Assembly: GCF_003952265.1 (NCBI RefSeq)
Contig: NZ_CP034438.1
Location: 1,550,001 to 1,614,000 of the forward strand
Reading direction: 5' to 3'
DNA: 64,000 nt
Source of the DNA: Flaviflexus salsibiostraticola
GTDB lineage: Bacteria; Actinomycetota; Actinomycetes; Actinomycetales; Actinomycetaceae
The notes under the pieces: model-generated
What the model saw: the letters and a program-made list of their open reading frames with translations, nothing else
Databases searched by the model: none
Told to the model about the DNA's origin: nothing
In this document: piece after piece, positions 43,315 through 52,614 of the stretch
Position numbering within the stretch: the stretch's first letter is position 1
Layout of the letters: the number at the start of each line of letters is the position of its first letter
Position numbers and translations under genes: made by a program

Positions 43315-44403
43315 ATGAGTGGAAGTGTCGTTTTGGGAATCCCGTCCGTGCGCAGCGCAGTGCCGGACGTGTCGGAGCGCCCAGACACTCCGCTTCTCAC
43401 AGACCGCTTCGGCCGGATCGGCCGCGATCTGCGGGTCTCCCTCACCGACAAGTGCAACCTGCGATGCCAGTACTGCATGCCTGCCGAGGGCATCGACCCG
43501 CTTCCCAGCGATCGGCTCCTCACCGACGACGAGATCGTCCGCCTCATCAGCATCTCCCTCACCCACCTCGGGGTCGAGGAGGTCCGGTTCACAGGCGGCG
43601 AGCCGCTGCTGCGCAAGGGTCTCGAATCGATCGTCACCGCCGCATCGCAGATGACGAATCACCTCGGCCACAAGCCCGAGCTGTCGCTCACGACCAATGC
43701 CCTTGGGCTCTCGAAGAGGGCAGCGAAACTCAAGGCTGCAGGCCTCGACCGCGTCAACATCTCCATCGACTCGATCGAGCCGGAGGTCTACGCACGCCTC
43801 ACGCGGCGCGACCGGCTCAAGGATGCGGTCGAGGGAGCGAGGGTGGCTCAGGAGGTCGGCCTGACCCCGGTCAAGATCAACGCCGTCCTCATGCCCGGCG
43901 TCAATGACGATCAGGCGGTGCCGCTGCTCAAGTTCTGCCTCGACAACGGCTACCAGCTGCGCTTCATCGAATACATGCCGCTCGGCCCGCGAGGCTCGTG
44001 GAAGCGCAGCGACATGATCACCGCCGAGGACATCCTCGGCATGCTCGAGACCGAGTTCGAGCTGACGCCACTGGGCGACACGGTGCGCGGCACCTCACCC
44101 GCCGAGCTGTGGGAGGCCTCGAGCCCCCATCACCCCACCGGCAGTGTCGGCATCATCGCCTCGGTCACCCGCCCGTTCTGCGGCACCTGCGACCGCACCC
44201 GCCTGACGGCGGACGGCAAGATCCGCAACTGCCTTTTCGGGGACTCCGAGATCGACCTCATGGGAATGATGAGGGGCGGGGCGACCGACGAGGAGATCGC
44301 CAACCTGTGGCGCGGTGCGATGTGGGTCAAGAAGGCCGGTCACGGCATCGACGATGAGGGCTTCCTCCAACCGGATCGCCCCATGAGTGCAATAGGTGGA
44401 TAA
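43315..44403 (+). CDS. moaA: GTP 3',8-cyclase MoaA
   Basis: 362 residues of the radical SAM family. It starts molybdenum-cofactor synthesis by rearranging GTP to 3',8-cyclo-GTP. The N-terminal SAM cluster is CNLRCQYCMP, followed by RFTGGEPLLRKG. The C-terminal cluster has Cys in FCGTCDRTRLTADGKIRNCLF. The ATG at 43315 has GGAGG only one base away and a TATCTT box six bases upstream, which suggests a leaderless transcript. An upstream ATG at 43288 is possible. MoaD follows directly. Confidence 0.93.
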   Translation: MSGSVVLGIPSVRSAVPDVSERPDTPLLTDRFGRIGRDLRVSLTDKCNLRCQYCMPAEGIDPLPSDRLLTDDEIVRLISISLTHLGVEEVRFTGGEPLLRKGLESIVTAASQMTNHLGHKPELSLTTNALGLSKRAAKLKAAGLDRVNISIDSIEPEVYARLTRRDRLKDAVEGARVAQEVGLTPVKINAVLMPGVNDDQAVPLLKFCLDNGYQLRFIEYMPLGPRGSWKRSDMITAEDILGMLETEFELTPLGDTVRGTSPAELWEASSPHHPTGSVGIIASVTRPFCGTCDRTRLTADGKIRNCLFGDSEIDLMGMMRGGATDEEIANLWRGAMWVKKAGHGIDDEGFLQPDRPMSAIGG

Positions 44404-44649
44404 ATGGTAGAGATACGATACTTCGCTTCCGTGGCCGAGGCCGCGGGCACACCGACCGAGCTCATCGCCATTCCCGATGGCATGACCGCCGGCCAACTCC
44501 GCTCGCAGCTCGCCCATCAGAGGCCGGGTGAATTCTCCCGCCTAGTCGGCATCTCCGCCCTGCTCGTCAACGGCGTGAGCGCCGATGACGTCACGGTCCT
44601 CCCGGAACGCGCGAAGGTCGACGTTCTGCCGCCCTTCGCGGGCGGATGA
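44404..44649 (+). CDS. moaD: Molybdopterin synthase sulfur carrier subunit MoaD
   Basis: 81 residues, ubiquitin-like, ending in the required Gly-Gly (PPFAGG). MoeB (55409-56560) adenylates this C-terminus and it becomes a thiocarboxylate that donates sulfur in the MoaE complex. The ATG lies immediately after the moaA stop, with GGTGG just upstream. Confidence 0.92.
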   Translation: MVEIRYFASVAEAAGTPTELIAIPDGMTAGQLRSQLAHQRPGEFSRLVGISALLVNGVSADDVTVLPERAKVDVLPPFAGG

Positions 44650-44677
44650 GAAGCACCCGCATCACAGTCACCTCAAC

Positions 44678-44704
44678 CGGCCGGCCCCTCCCTGGGGCCG
44701 GCCG
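44678..44704 (+). terminator. moaAD terminator
   Basis: A perfect 11-bp stem CGGCCGGCCCC/GGGGCCGGCCG with a 5-base loop, 28 bp after moaD. Confidence 0.75.
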
Positions 44705-45053
44705 CTGTCGTGGAACCAGCAGGCGCTCCGCTCGCGTGATGGTCTCGCCGCAGCGCCATTGGGCGGCTCGCGACGACAGTGCGCGCACATCCTTAGAAAA
44801 TCGGACAAACCACCATAAATCCGTATTAACCTACATCTGTCTGTCCAAATATCCGTCAACTCGGACGACATTCGTCCACCATGCACGCTGACACCTTTTC
44901 CTCCTCGCGTCGACAGGGAGGAATCCGCACCAACAAGACGATTGATGCGATCGCCATGTCCGATTTGCGAGCCCCGTCGTAGGACCTTCAGCCCGACATC
45001 CGCCAGAACACTGAATGGACCCTGAAGTGAAGCCACACTTTAAGGAGCTCTCA
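44705..45053 (+). promoter_or_regulatory. Upstream region of the first DMSO-reductase-type gene
   Basis: No gene is seen in this 349-bp region. It is AT-rich around 44795-44880 and includes the inverted repeat GGACGA-CAT-TCGTCC (44863-44877). The octamer TTCGTCCA (44871-44878) also occurs before the second catalytic-subunit gene (47726-47733), so both may share a regulator. Confidence 0.4.
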
Positions 45054-47498
45054 ATGACTTCGATTGCGGACCACAGGGTCTCAAGACGTTCATTCATGAA
45101 GTGGTCAGGCGTTGCAGGAGGATCTGCAGCGCTCGTAGCCACGGCCGCCCATGTCGGCATGCCCGGAATCGCCCCCGCCGCTGCTGCGGATGGCATGGAG
45201 GGTGTCGACGCCACCGTCTGGAACGCCTGCCTCGCCAACTGTCAGTCCCGCTGCCCGCTCCGCCTCCAGGTCAAGGATGGCACCGTTGTGCGCGTCCTCC
45301 CGGACAACACCGGCTCAGATGAGCTGGGCGACCTTCAGATCCGCGCGTGCGTGCGTGGACTCAACCAGCGCGAGCGGATCTACTCCCCCGACCGCATCAA
45401 GAAGCCGGTCAAGCGCGTCGGCGCGCGCGGCGAGGGTAAGTGGGAGGAGATCTCCTGGGAGGAGGCCTTCGACACGATCGCGTCCGAGATGAAGCGCGTC
45501 AAGGACGAGTACGGCAACGAGGCTCTCTGGTACCACTACGGCTCGGGCTCGACGGGCGGCAACATCACGAAGCGCGGCACGTGGCCCCGCCTCATCAACA
45601 CCTTCGGCGGCTACCTCGGCCAGTACGGCGATTACTCCACCGCACAGATCACCGCCGCATTCCCCTACCAGTACGGCGGCTGGATGGGCTCGAACTCCCT
45701 TGAGGATGCTCAGCATTCGCAGCTTCAGGTCATGTTCGGCAACAACCCGCTCGAGACGCGAATGTCAGGCGGCGGCGAGCTCGGCGTCGTCCAGAGGATC
45801 CGCAAAGACTTCGGCGTCCGCACGATCTCAATCGATCCGCGCTACAACGATACTGCTGTCGATGCGGATGGCGAATGGGTCCCGATCCGTCCGGGCACCG
45901 ATGCTGCTCTCATCGCTGGCATGATCCACGTCATGGTGACCGAGGACCTCCAGGATCAGGACTTCCTCGACACCTACTGCGTCGGCTTCGACGAGGACAC
46001 CCTCCCCGAGGGCGCCGCGAAGCACTCCTCCTACCGCTCCTACCTCGAGGGCAAGGGCCCCGATGGGATCGAGAAGACCCCCGAGTGGGCCGCGGATATC
46101 ACCGGCGTCCCTGCCGACCGGATTCGCCGGCTCGCCCGCGAGATCGCGACAACGAAGCCGTGCGCCGTGACGCAGGGCTGGGGCGTCCAGCGCCACGCCA
46201 ACGGTGAGAATGCGGCGCGCGCCGTCTTCACACTCGCAGCAGCGATCGGCCAGATCGGCGTCAAGGGCGGCGGCAACGGCGCCCGTGAGGGCAACTACAG
46301 GATCCCCGTCAAGGCGTTCCCCCTGTTCGACGGTGAGGCCCCTCCTGTCAGCACTCAGATCTCGTGCTTCAACTGGATCGATGCCATCAATGACGGACCG
46401 TCGATGACGGATGTCAAGGACGGCGTGCGCGGCAAAGAGAAGCTCGACGTCGGCATCAAGCTCATGGTCGTCAACGCCTCGAACACGCTCATCAACCAGC
46501 ACAACGGGGTCCACGTCACTCAGGAGACGCTCAAGGACGACAGCAAGTGCGAGTTCATCGTCGTCATCGACCACCAGTGGACCCCGAGCTGCGACTGGGG
46601 CGATATCGTCCTGCCCTCGACCACGAACTTCGAGGAGAACGACCTCATCCCCGGCGGCAGTTGTGGCGACATGGGCTGGGCGATCTGGGGCGGCAAGGCC
46701 ATCGAGCCGCTCTACGAGACCAAGATCGGCTACGAGATGTGCACGGAGATCGCGAAGCGTCTCGGCGTCGAGGAGGAGTTCACTCAGGGCCGCACCCAGG
46801 AGGAGTGGCGCACCTGGCTGTTCGAGGGCACGAAGGCCGACTTCCCCGACTTCCCGTCCGAGGAGAAGATGGAGCAGATGGGCGTGTACCGCCACCACAA
46901 CCCCGCGGGCACGACGATCGCCATGAAGGACTTCCGCGAGGACCCGGAGGCGAACCCGCTCATGACCCCGTCCGGGAAGATCGAGATCTACTCCGCTCAG
47001 CTTGCTGAGATGGCGAAGACCTGGGTCTTCGAGGGCGTGACCGAGGGAGACAAGCTCACGGCGCTACCCGAGCAGATCGACACGTGGGAGGGCGCCCTCG
47101 AGGCACGTGAGAACACGGAATACCCACTCCAGTGCATCGCCCACCACTACAAGGGCCGCACACACTCCTCGTACGCAAACCTGGCCAAGAACCTCGAGGC
47201 GCATCCGCAGATGGTGTGGATCAACCCGAAGGATGCGGCAGACCGGGATATTGAGAACGGCGACATCGTCGACGTGTTCAGCCCCCGGGGGACACTGCGG
47301 ACCGAAGCTCGCGTCACCCCGCGCATCGCACCCGGTGTCGTCTCCGTGCCCCAGGGCGCCTGGTATACGCCCGACAAGGATGGCGTCGATCTCGGCGGCA
47401 ACATCAACACCATCATGAAGTACCACCCGTCCCCGCTCGCGAAGGGCAATCCGGGCCACACCTCGCTGGTCCAGATCAAGCGTCACAGCCGGGTGTAA
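45054..47498 (+). CDS. DMSO-reductase-family molybdoenzyme, catalytic subunit (first copy)
   Basis: 814 residues. A Tat signal is present (SRRSFMK, Arg11-Arg12) followed by a hydrophobic stretch. A [4Fe-4S] site uses Cys59, Cys63, Cys67 and Cys99. The likely Mo-ligand serine is Ser195 in YGDYSTAQ, and MGD-binding stretches such as MFGNNPLETR and VSVPQGAWY are visible. The Mo-bis-MGD cofactor would be made by the moa/moe/mob genes nearby. AAGGAG precedes the ATG. It has no B or C subunit of its own, so it may pair with the DmsB/DmsC encoded after the second copy. The substrate (DMSO, TMAO, another S- or N-oxide) is not readable. Confidence 0.9.
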   Translation: MTSIADHRVSRRSFMKWSGVAGGSAALVATAAHVGMPGIAPAAAADGMEGVDATVWNACLANCQSRCPLRLQVKDGTVVRVLPDNTGSDELGDLQIRACVRGLNQRERIYSPDRIKKPVKRVGARGEGKWEEISWEEAFDTIASEMKRVKDEYGNEALWYHYGSGSTGGNITKRGTWPRLINTFGGYLGQYGDYSTAQITAAFPYQYGGWMGSNSLEDAQHSQLQVMFGNNPLETRMSGGGELGVVQRIRKDFGVRTISIDPRYNDTAVDADGEWVPIRPGTDAALIAGMIHVMVTEDLQDQDFLDTYCVGFDEDTLPEGAAKHSSYRSYLEGKGPDGIEKTPEWAADITGVPADRIRRLAREIATTKPCAVTQGWGVQRHANGENAARAVFTLAAAIGQIGVKGGGNGAREGNYRIPVKAFPLFDGEAPPVSTQISCFNWIDAINDGPSMTDVKDGVRGKEKLDVGIKLMVVNASNTLINQHNGVHVTQETLKDDSKCEFIVVIDHQWTPSCDWGDIVLPSTTNFEENDLIPGGSCGDMGWAIWGGKAIEPLYETKIGYEMCTEIAKRLGVEEEFTQGRTQEEWRTWLFEGTKADFPDFPSEEKMEQMGVYRHHNPAGTTIAMKDFREDPEANPLMTPSGKIEIYSAQLAEMAKTWVFEGVTEGDKLTALPEQIDTWEGALEARENTEYPLQCIAHHYKGRTHSSYANLAKNLEAHPQMVWINPKDAADRDIENGDIVDVFSPRGTLRTEARVTPRIAPGVVSVPQGAWYTPDKDGVDLGGNINTIMKYHPSPLAKGNPGHTSLVQIKRHSRV

Positions 47499-47525
47499 GA
47501 GGTCGCGGGCACACCGCACCGTTTG

Positions 47526-47566
47526 AGGGGGATGAGCTCTCCGGGATATCCGGACCTCATCCCCCT
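47526..47566 (+). terminator. Terminator after the first catalytic subunit gene
   Basis: An outer 11-bp stem AGGGGGATGAG/CTCATCCCCCT encloses an inner TCCGG/CCGGA stem, 28 bp after the stop. The two-tier perfect pairing makes it strong. Confidence 0.75.
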
Positions 47567-47925
47567 TGTCGTACCCCACCGCCGGCAGGCTGGGCGGGCC
47601 GCCACGACCGACCCCGTTCATGCTCTGGACACCTGCCTCTCGCACCAATTCCTGCCCGCACCATTTCCGCAACAGTGGCTTACCTTAATTGGACGTCGAT
47701 CACTCCCTGGGACCCAGGTCACTTCTTCGTCCATTAATTTCCAAGGCCGCTTTCAGGAAGTGACATTTCCCCAGGTTGTCGCGGTATCTCGAGATCGGGG
47801 TATTTTCCGGTAACTGGGCCAAATCGGAAATCTCGTGAGTTAGACGAAGGTCCCATAGTGCCCCTATTTACAACCGCAAAACTGCAATTATTCAACAACT
47901 AGCAAGCAACCTTGGGAGGTTCACA
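47567..47925 (+). promoter_or_regulatory. Upstream region of the second catalytic subunit gene
   Basis: No gene is seen in this 359-bp region. It holds CCTGGG-A-CCCAGG (47706-47718), the octamer TTCGTCCA (47726-47733) shared with the first copy's promoter, an 8-bp inverted repeat GTCACTTC/GAAGTGAC (47718-47725 and 47757-47764), and the palindrome ATCTCGAGAT (47786-47795). Several of these may be binding sites for an anaerobic or molybdate-linked regulator. Confidence 0.4.
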
Positions 47926-50484
47926 ATGACAATTGTTGAAGCTGGGGGCCGACGCGGGCTGTCGCGTCGTTCCTTTATGAAGTGGTCCGGCGTCGCCGGC
48001 GGCTCTGCAGCCCTCGTCGCCACTGCCGCTCATCTCGGCATGCCCAGCACCGTGGCCAACGCCGCGGAGGGCGTTGAGGATGCGGACGCGACCGTCTGGT
48101 CTGCCTGCACCGTCAACTGCGGCTCCCGCTGCCCCCTCCGCCTCCAGGTGAAGGACGGGACCGTTGTCCGCGTCCTCCCTGATAACACCGGCGATAACGA
48201 GCTCGGCAACCAGCAGGTTCGCGCGTGTGTCCGTGGCCGCTCGCAGCGCCACCGCATCTACAACCCCGACCGTCTCAAGAAGCCGATGAAGCGCGTGCCC
48301 GGCACGAAGCGCGGCGACGAGCAGTGGGAAGAGATCTCCTGGGAGCAGGCTCTCGACGAGATCGCCGAGAAGATGGAAGACATCAAGGGACGCTACGGCA
48401 ACGAAGCGTTCTACATCCAGTACGGCACCGGCGTGCTCGGCACCGTCATGTCGTCCTCGTGGCCGCCGGATCAGAGCCCGCTGGCCAGGATGCTCAACTA
48501 CTACGGCGGCTACCTCGACCACTACTCGGATTACTCCACCGCGGGCATCACCCAGGCCTACCCGTACTTCTACGGCACCTGGCTCTCCTCGAACTCCTTC
48601 GATGATGCGAAGAACTCGAAGCTCCAGGTCATGTTCGGCAACAACCCGCTCGAAACACGTATGGGTGGAGCGAGCCAGCTGTTCGTCACCCAGAAGACCA
48701 AGGAGATCTCCGGAGTCCGCACGATCGTCATCGATCCGCGCTATTCGGAGACCGCAGCGGTCCTCGGCGACGAGTGGATCGGCCTGCGCCCAGGCACGGA
48801 TGCCGCGCTCATTGCCGGCATGATCCACGTCATGCTGGAGGAGGACCTGCAGGATCAGGACTTCCTCGACAAGTACTGCGTCGGTTTCGACGAGGACACC
48901 CTCCCCGAGGGGGCCCCGAAGAACTCCTCATATCGCTCCTACATCGAGGGCAAGGGCACGGACGGCGTCGAGAAGACCCCCGAGTGGGCGGCCGACATCA
49001 CCGGCGTCCCCGCCCAGAAGATCAGGCAGCTCGCCCGTGAGATCGCCAACGCCAAGCCGGCCGCGATCACGCAGGGCTGGGGCTCGCAGCGCCACGCCAA
49101 CGGTGAGAACACCGCTCGCGCGATCTTCCTCCTCGCAGCCGTGACCGGCAATATCGGCGTCGCCGGTGGCGGCACCGGTGCCCGCGAGTCCGCACAGGGA
49201 CTCGGCATCTCCAGCCCGTTCTACTCGGAGATGAAGCCCAACGCATCGAACAAGATCATCTCGGTCTTCGGCTGGATGGACGCGATCGAGCACGGCCCCG
49301 AGCTCAACACCTTCAACGCAGGTGTATGCGAGAAGGTCGCCCCCGGTGTCCGCGCCAACAAGGTGCCGGTCGATGACGAGGGCAACCCGACCAACATCAG
49401 CCTCGAGGTCCCGATCAAGGCCCTCTTCCAGTACGGCTCGAACTCGCTCGTCAACCAGACCGGCGACAACAACCGCACCGTGAAGATCCTCCAGGACGAG
49501 TCCCTCGCCGAGCTGATCGTCACCTGCGACATCCAGTACACGGTTTCGGCGCGCTACTCGGATTACATCCTCCCCGGCACGTCCACCGCCGAGGAGACCG
49601 ACATCCACCCCGGTGAGGGCTCAGGCCCCATGGCCTACGGCATCGTCTCCACCCAGGCGATCGATCCCCTCTACGAGTGCAAGTCGATGTACGACATCTG
49701 CACCGAGCTCGCCGACAGGCTCGGCATCAAGGATGAGTTCACGGGCGGCAAGACCCGCGAAGAGTGGCTCCAGGCCACCATCGATGCCAGCCGCGAGGCG
49801 GATCCCGAGCTTCCGACCTACGAGGAGTGGAAGGAGATGGGTATCTACCGCAGGAATGCTGGCCCAATCGTTTCGGCAGCCGACTTCCGCGAGGATCCCG
49901 AGGCGAACCCGCTTCCGACCCCCTCCGGCAAGATCGAGATCTACTCGAGCCGCCTTGCAGCCATGGCTGAGAAGTGGGAGTTCGGAGTCTTCCGTCCCGA
50001 GCTCGAGGGCGACAAGCTGACCGCCCTCCCCGAATACACCGAGGTCTGGGAAGGCGTCCACGAGGCTCGCACCTCGGAGAAGTACCCGCTCCAGGTCATC
50101 GGCCACCACTACAAGGCCCGCACTCACTCCAGCTACGGCAACGTCGACTGGATGAAGGAAGCCCACACGCAGTCGGTGTGGATCAACCCTGTTGACGCTG
50201 CTGAACGCGGCATCAAGAACGACGATGAAGTGTTCGTCTACAACGAGCGCGGAACCGTCAGGCTGCCTGCAAAGGTGACCGAGCGCATCGTCCCAGGCGC
50301 ACTCTCAATCCCCCAGGGTGCCTGGTACGACCCGAAGACCGATGTCAAAGCCCCTTCGGGCGCCAACCTCGACCTGCCGGTCGACATCGCCGGCTCGGTC
50401 AACACTCTCACGTCGCACCATCCGTCGCCGCTGGCAAAGGGCAACGCCGTGCACACCACAATCGCCAACGTCGTCAAGGCCTGA
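47926..50484 (+). CDS. dmsA: DMSO-reductase-family molybdoenzyme, catalytic subunit (second copy)
   Basis: 852 residues, a paralogue of the protein at 45054-47498: the Tat region SRRSFMKWSGVAGGSAALVA is identical. The Fe-S cysteines are Cys61, Cys65, Cys69 and Cys101, and the Mo serine is Ser204 in YSDYSTAG. It carries extra segments in the middle (around residues 410-480). GGGAGG precedes the ATG. It is followed by dmsB and dmsC, the standard DmsABC order, with electrons flowing from menaquinol through DmsC and DmsB to the active site outside the membrane. Confidence 0.92.
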   Translation: MTIVEAGGRRGLSRRSFMKWSGVAGGSAALVATAAHLGMPSTVANAAEGVEDADATVWSACTVNCGSRCPLRLQVKDGTVVRVLPDNTGDNELGNQQVRACVRGRSQRHRIYNPDRLKKPMKRVPGTKRGDEQWEEISWEQALDEIAEKMEDIKGRYGNEAFYIQYGTGVLGTVMSSSWPPDQSPLARMLNYYGGYLDHYSDYSTAGITQAYPYFYGTWLSSNSFDDAKNSKLQVMFGNNPLETRMGGASQLFVTQKTKEISGVRTIVIDPRYSETAAVLGDEWIGLRPGTDAALIAGMIHVMLEEDLQDQDFLDKYCVGFDEDTLPEGAPKNSSYRSYIEGKGTDGVEKTPEWAADITGVPAQKIRQLAREIANAKPAAITQGWGSQRHANGENTARAIFLLAAVTGNIGVAGGGTGARESAQGLGISSPFYSEMKPNASNKIISVFGWMDAIEHGPELNTFNAGVCEKVAPGVRANKVPVDDEGNPTNISLEVPIKALFQYGSNSLVNQTGDNNRTVKILQDESLAELIVTCDIQYTVSARYSDYILPGTSTAEETDIHPGEGSGPMAYGIVSTQAIDPLYECKSMYDICTELADRLGIKDEFTGGKTREEWLQATIDASREADPELPTYEEWKEMGIYRRNAGPIVSAADFREDPEANPLPTPSGKIEIYSSRLAAMAEKWEFGVFRPELEGDKLTALPEYTEVWEGVHEARTSEKYPLQVIGHHYKARTHSSYGNVDWMKEAHTQSVWINPVDAAERGIKNDDEVFVYNERGTVRLPAKVTERIVPGALSIPQGAWYDPKTDVKAPSGANLDLPVDIAGSVNTLTSHHPSPLAKGNAVHTTIANVVKA

Positions 50485-50499
50485 AAGAGGTAAATAGAA

Positions 50500-51138
50500 A
50501 TGGCTACCGCTGAAGTTACAGCAGGAGCGAACTACGGGTTCTTCTTCGACCAGACACTGTGCACGGGCTGCAAGGCCTGCCAGGTCGCCTGTAAAGATAA
50601 GCACGACCTTCCGGTCGGCATCAACTGGCGTCGCGTCGTCGAATACTCGGGTGGCTCCTGGCAGCAGTCCGGGAACACGTTCACTCCGAACATCTTCACC
50701 TACTACACGTCGATCGCGTGCAACCACTGCGAGGACGCCATCTGCATGGAGGTCTGCCCGACCACCGCGATGTCGCGCCGCGAGGATGGCACGATCTACG
50801 TCGACTCCGACAAGTGCGTCGGATGCCGCTACTGCGAGTGGGCCTGCTCCTACTCCGCACCGCAGTTCAACGCAGAGACCGGTCAGATGACCAAGTGCGA
50901 CCTCTGCTACGACTACCGGTCGACCGGTCAGGACCCGGCCTGTGTGGACGCCTGCCCGTCGCGTGCGCTCGACTGGGGTCCTATCGACGAGCTGCGTGAG
51001 CAGTACGGAACCACCGACAACATCGCGCCGCTCCCGGATCCGTCCGTGACCAACCCGCGCCTGGTGATCAACCCGCACCGCGACGCCCAGTCCTGGGATT
51101 CGCAGTCCGGCGCCATTGCGAACCCGAAGGAAATCTGA
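50500..51138 (+). CDS. dmsB: DmsB-type four-cluster ferredoxin subunit
   Basis: 212 residues with 16 cysteines in four [4Fe-4S] groups: Cys21/24/27/31, 74/77/82/86, 106/109/112/116 and 133/136/148/152. It passes electrons from the membrane subunit to the catalytic subunit and, lacking a signal, is exported with it. It is 15 bp after dmsA and overlaps dmsC by one base (TGATG). Confidence 0.94.
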   Translation: MATAEVTAGANYGFFFDQTLCTGCKACQVACKDKHDLPVGINWRRVVEYSGGSWQQSGNTFTPNIFTYYTSIACNHCEDAICMEVCPTTAMSRREDGTIYVDSDKCVGCRYCEWACSYSAPQFNAETGQMTKCDLCYDYRSTGQDPACVDACPSRALDWGPIDELREQYGTTDNIAPLPDPSVTNPRLVINPHRDAQSWDSQSGAIANPKEI

Positions 51139-52172
51139 TGAACCTCCACGAACTCCCCATGATCATCTTCACGGTCCTGGCGCAGCTGAGCGTCGGCGCA
51201 TTCGTCGCGCTCGGTGTGATCAACGTTCTCGGAATTCCGAGGTACGGCCGTGACACCATCGAGCGGGTCACCGACCCGGCGATCTACGCGATCGGCCCGA
51301 CTCTCGTCCTCGGCCTCATCGCCTCCATGTTCCACATGAACGACGTCTCGAACATGTTCAACGTCATCAGGAACTGGGACACCTCCTGGCTGTCCCGCGA
51401 GATCATCTTCGGTGTCGGCTTCGCCGCCCTCGGCTTCCTCTTCGCCATCATGCAGTGGTTCAAGATCGGCAGCCATGCCGTCCGGCAGATCATTGCCGGC
51501 CTCGCCGCGGTCGTCGGCCTTGGCCTCATCTACTCGATGTCGATGATCTACTACTCGGTCGAGACGATCCCCGCGTGGAACACCTGGGCCGTTCCGTTCC
51601 AGTTCTTCGCGACGACCTTCCTCCTCGGCGGTCTCGCTGTCGGATCGGCGATCCTCATCCACATGTCGCGCCGCTTCAAGCACACCGAGAAGTCCACCAA
51701 CGGTGACGAGTTCACCGAGGTGGATCCCCCGATCCGCACGAATGGTGGAGTCGGCCTGCTCGAGCGCACCCGCGTCCGCGCAGAGACGATGACCCGCGAG
51801 CCGATCACAGCGACGTCGAAGGACGTCAAGGTCGCACAGTCGGTCATCCGGTGGATCGCCATCACCTCGGTCGTCATCGGTGTCGCCATCTTCATCGGCT
51901 ACATCGTCCACATCACCGGCCTCGCAACCGGTGTGGCAGAGCAGCAGCTCGCCGCTGAGCAGTACCAGACCGCATTCTTCCTGGTCCGCCTTGCTCTCCT
52001 CGGCATCGCCGCTGTCCTCCTCGCCGTGTACACCTTCAAGTCCGCGAACCAGGAGTTCACCACCCCGAAGACCATGACGGTCCTCATGGTGTCGGCACTC
52101 GTGCTCGCCACTGTCTCTGAGTTCATGGGCCGCTCGGTCCACTACGACACTCTCTTCCGAGTGGGAATGTAG
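51138..52172 (+). CDS. dmsC: DmsC-type membrane anchor subunit
   Basis: 344 residues with about eight to nine hydrophobic helices and the DmsC-like start MNLHELPMIIFTVLAQLSVGAFVALG. It anchors the complex and oxidises menaquinol. A polar loop of about 60 residues lies between helices near residues 180-240. A strong terminator follows. Confidence 0.9.
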   Translation: MNLHELPMIIFTVLAQLSVGAFVALGVINVLGIPRYGRDTIERVTDPAIYAIGPTLVLGLIASMFHMNDVSNMFNVIRNWDTSWLSREIIFGVGFAALGFLFAIMQWFKIGSHAVRQIIAGLAAVVGLGLIYSMSMIYYSVETIPAWNTWAVPFQFFATTFLLGGLAVGSAILIHMSRRFKHTEKSTNGDEFTEVDPPIRTNGGVGLLERTRVRAETMTREPITATSKDVKVAQSVIRWIAITSVVIGVAIFIGYIVHITGLATGVAEQQLAAEQYQTAFFLVRLALLGIAAVLLAVYTFKSANQEFTTPKTMTVLMVSALVLATVSEFMGRSVHYDTLFRVGM

Positions 52173-52185
52173 TCCTGACAGGGAG

Positions 52186-52215
52186 GAAGGGCGGCACCGA
52201 CCGGTGCCGCCCTTC
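52186..52215 (+). terminator. dms operon terminator
   Basis: A perfect 13-bp stem GAAGGGCGGCACC with its complement and a 4-base loop, followed by TCTTGT. Confidence 0.8.
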
Positions 52216-52251
52216 TCTTGTCGCAGAGCCTTCGCAGTGGATGCGGTCAGA

Positions 52252-52535
52252 TCATGCCTGCTCCGGCGACTGATCCTTCATGTACTGGTCGACAAGGGAT
52301 TTGATTGTGGCGATGAGGGCGGTCGATTCGCCGTCGCCCCGGCCGACCGCGATACCGATGAGGAACGCAGTGAGCGGCGCACCCGGCCTCGAGGGCCGTA
52401 GGCGATCTTTCCGATCAGCTGAAGCAGCGGGGCCTCGGCCTCTGCCATGACCTCGGGAGCGATGTTGAGCTCCTCAGCAACTGCCGCGAGCCAGCTCCTC
52501 ATGGCCTCCATCTTCTCGGGAGAATCCTTCGACAT
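52252..52535 (-). pseudogene. DUF6457-type small protein with a frameshift
   Basis: The ATG at 52535 follows GGAAAGG and opens into MRSWLAAVAEELNIAPEV ... APLLQLIGKIAYGP, the usual start of this short family seen next to molybdenum-cofactor genes. Near 52400 the frame is lost. In another frame the expected ending continues as PGAPLTAFLIGIAVGRGD ... TIKSLVDQYMKDQSPEQA to a TGA at 52252-52254. One missing base explains it. Either the gene is recently broken or the base call is wrong. In the uncorrected frame translation would run on to 52278. Confidence 0.8.
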
Positions 52536-52614
52536 CTATTCCTACCTTTCCTCGGCGTAATGCCCTTATTGTCCCACGACGCTAGACTTAAACGAGAACC
52601 CTCAAAGGAGAAAC

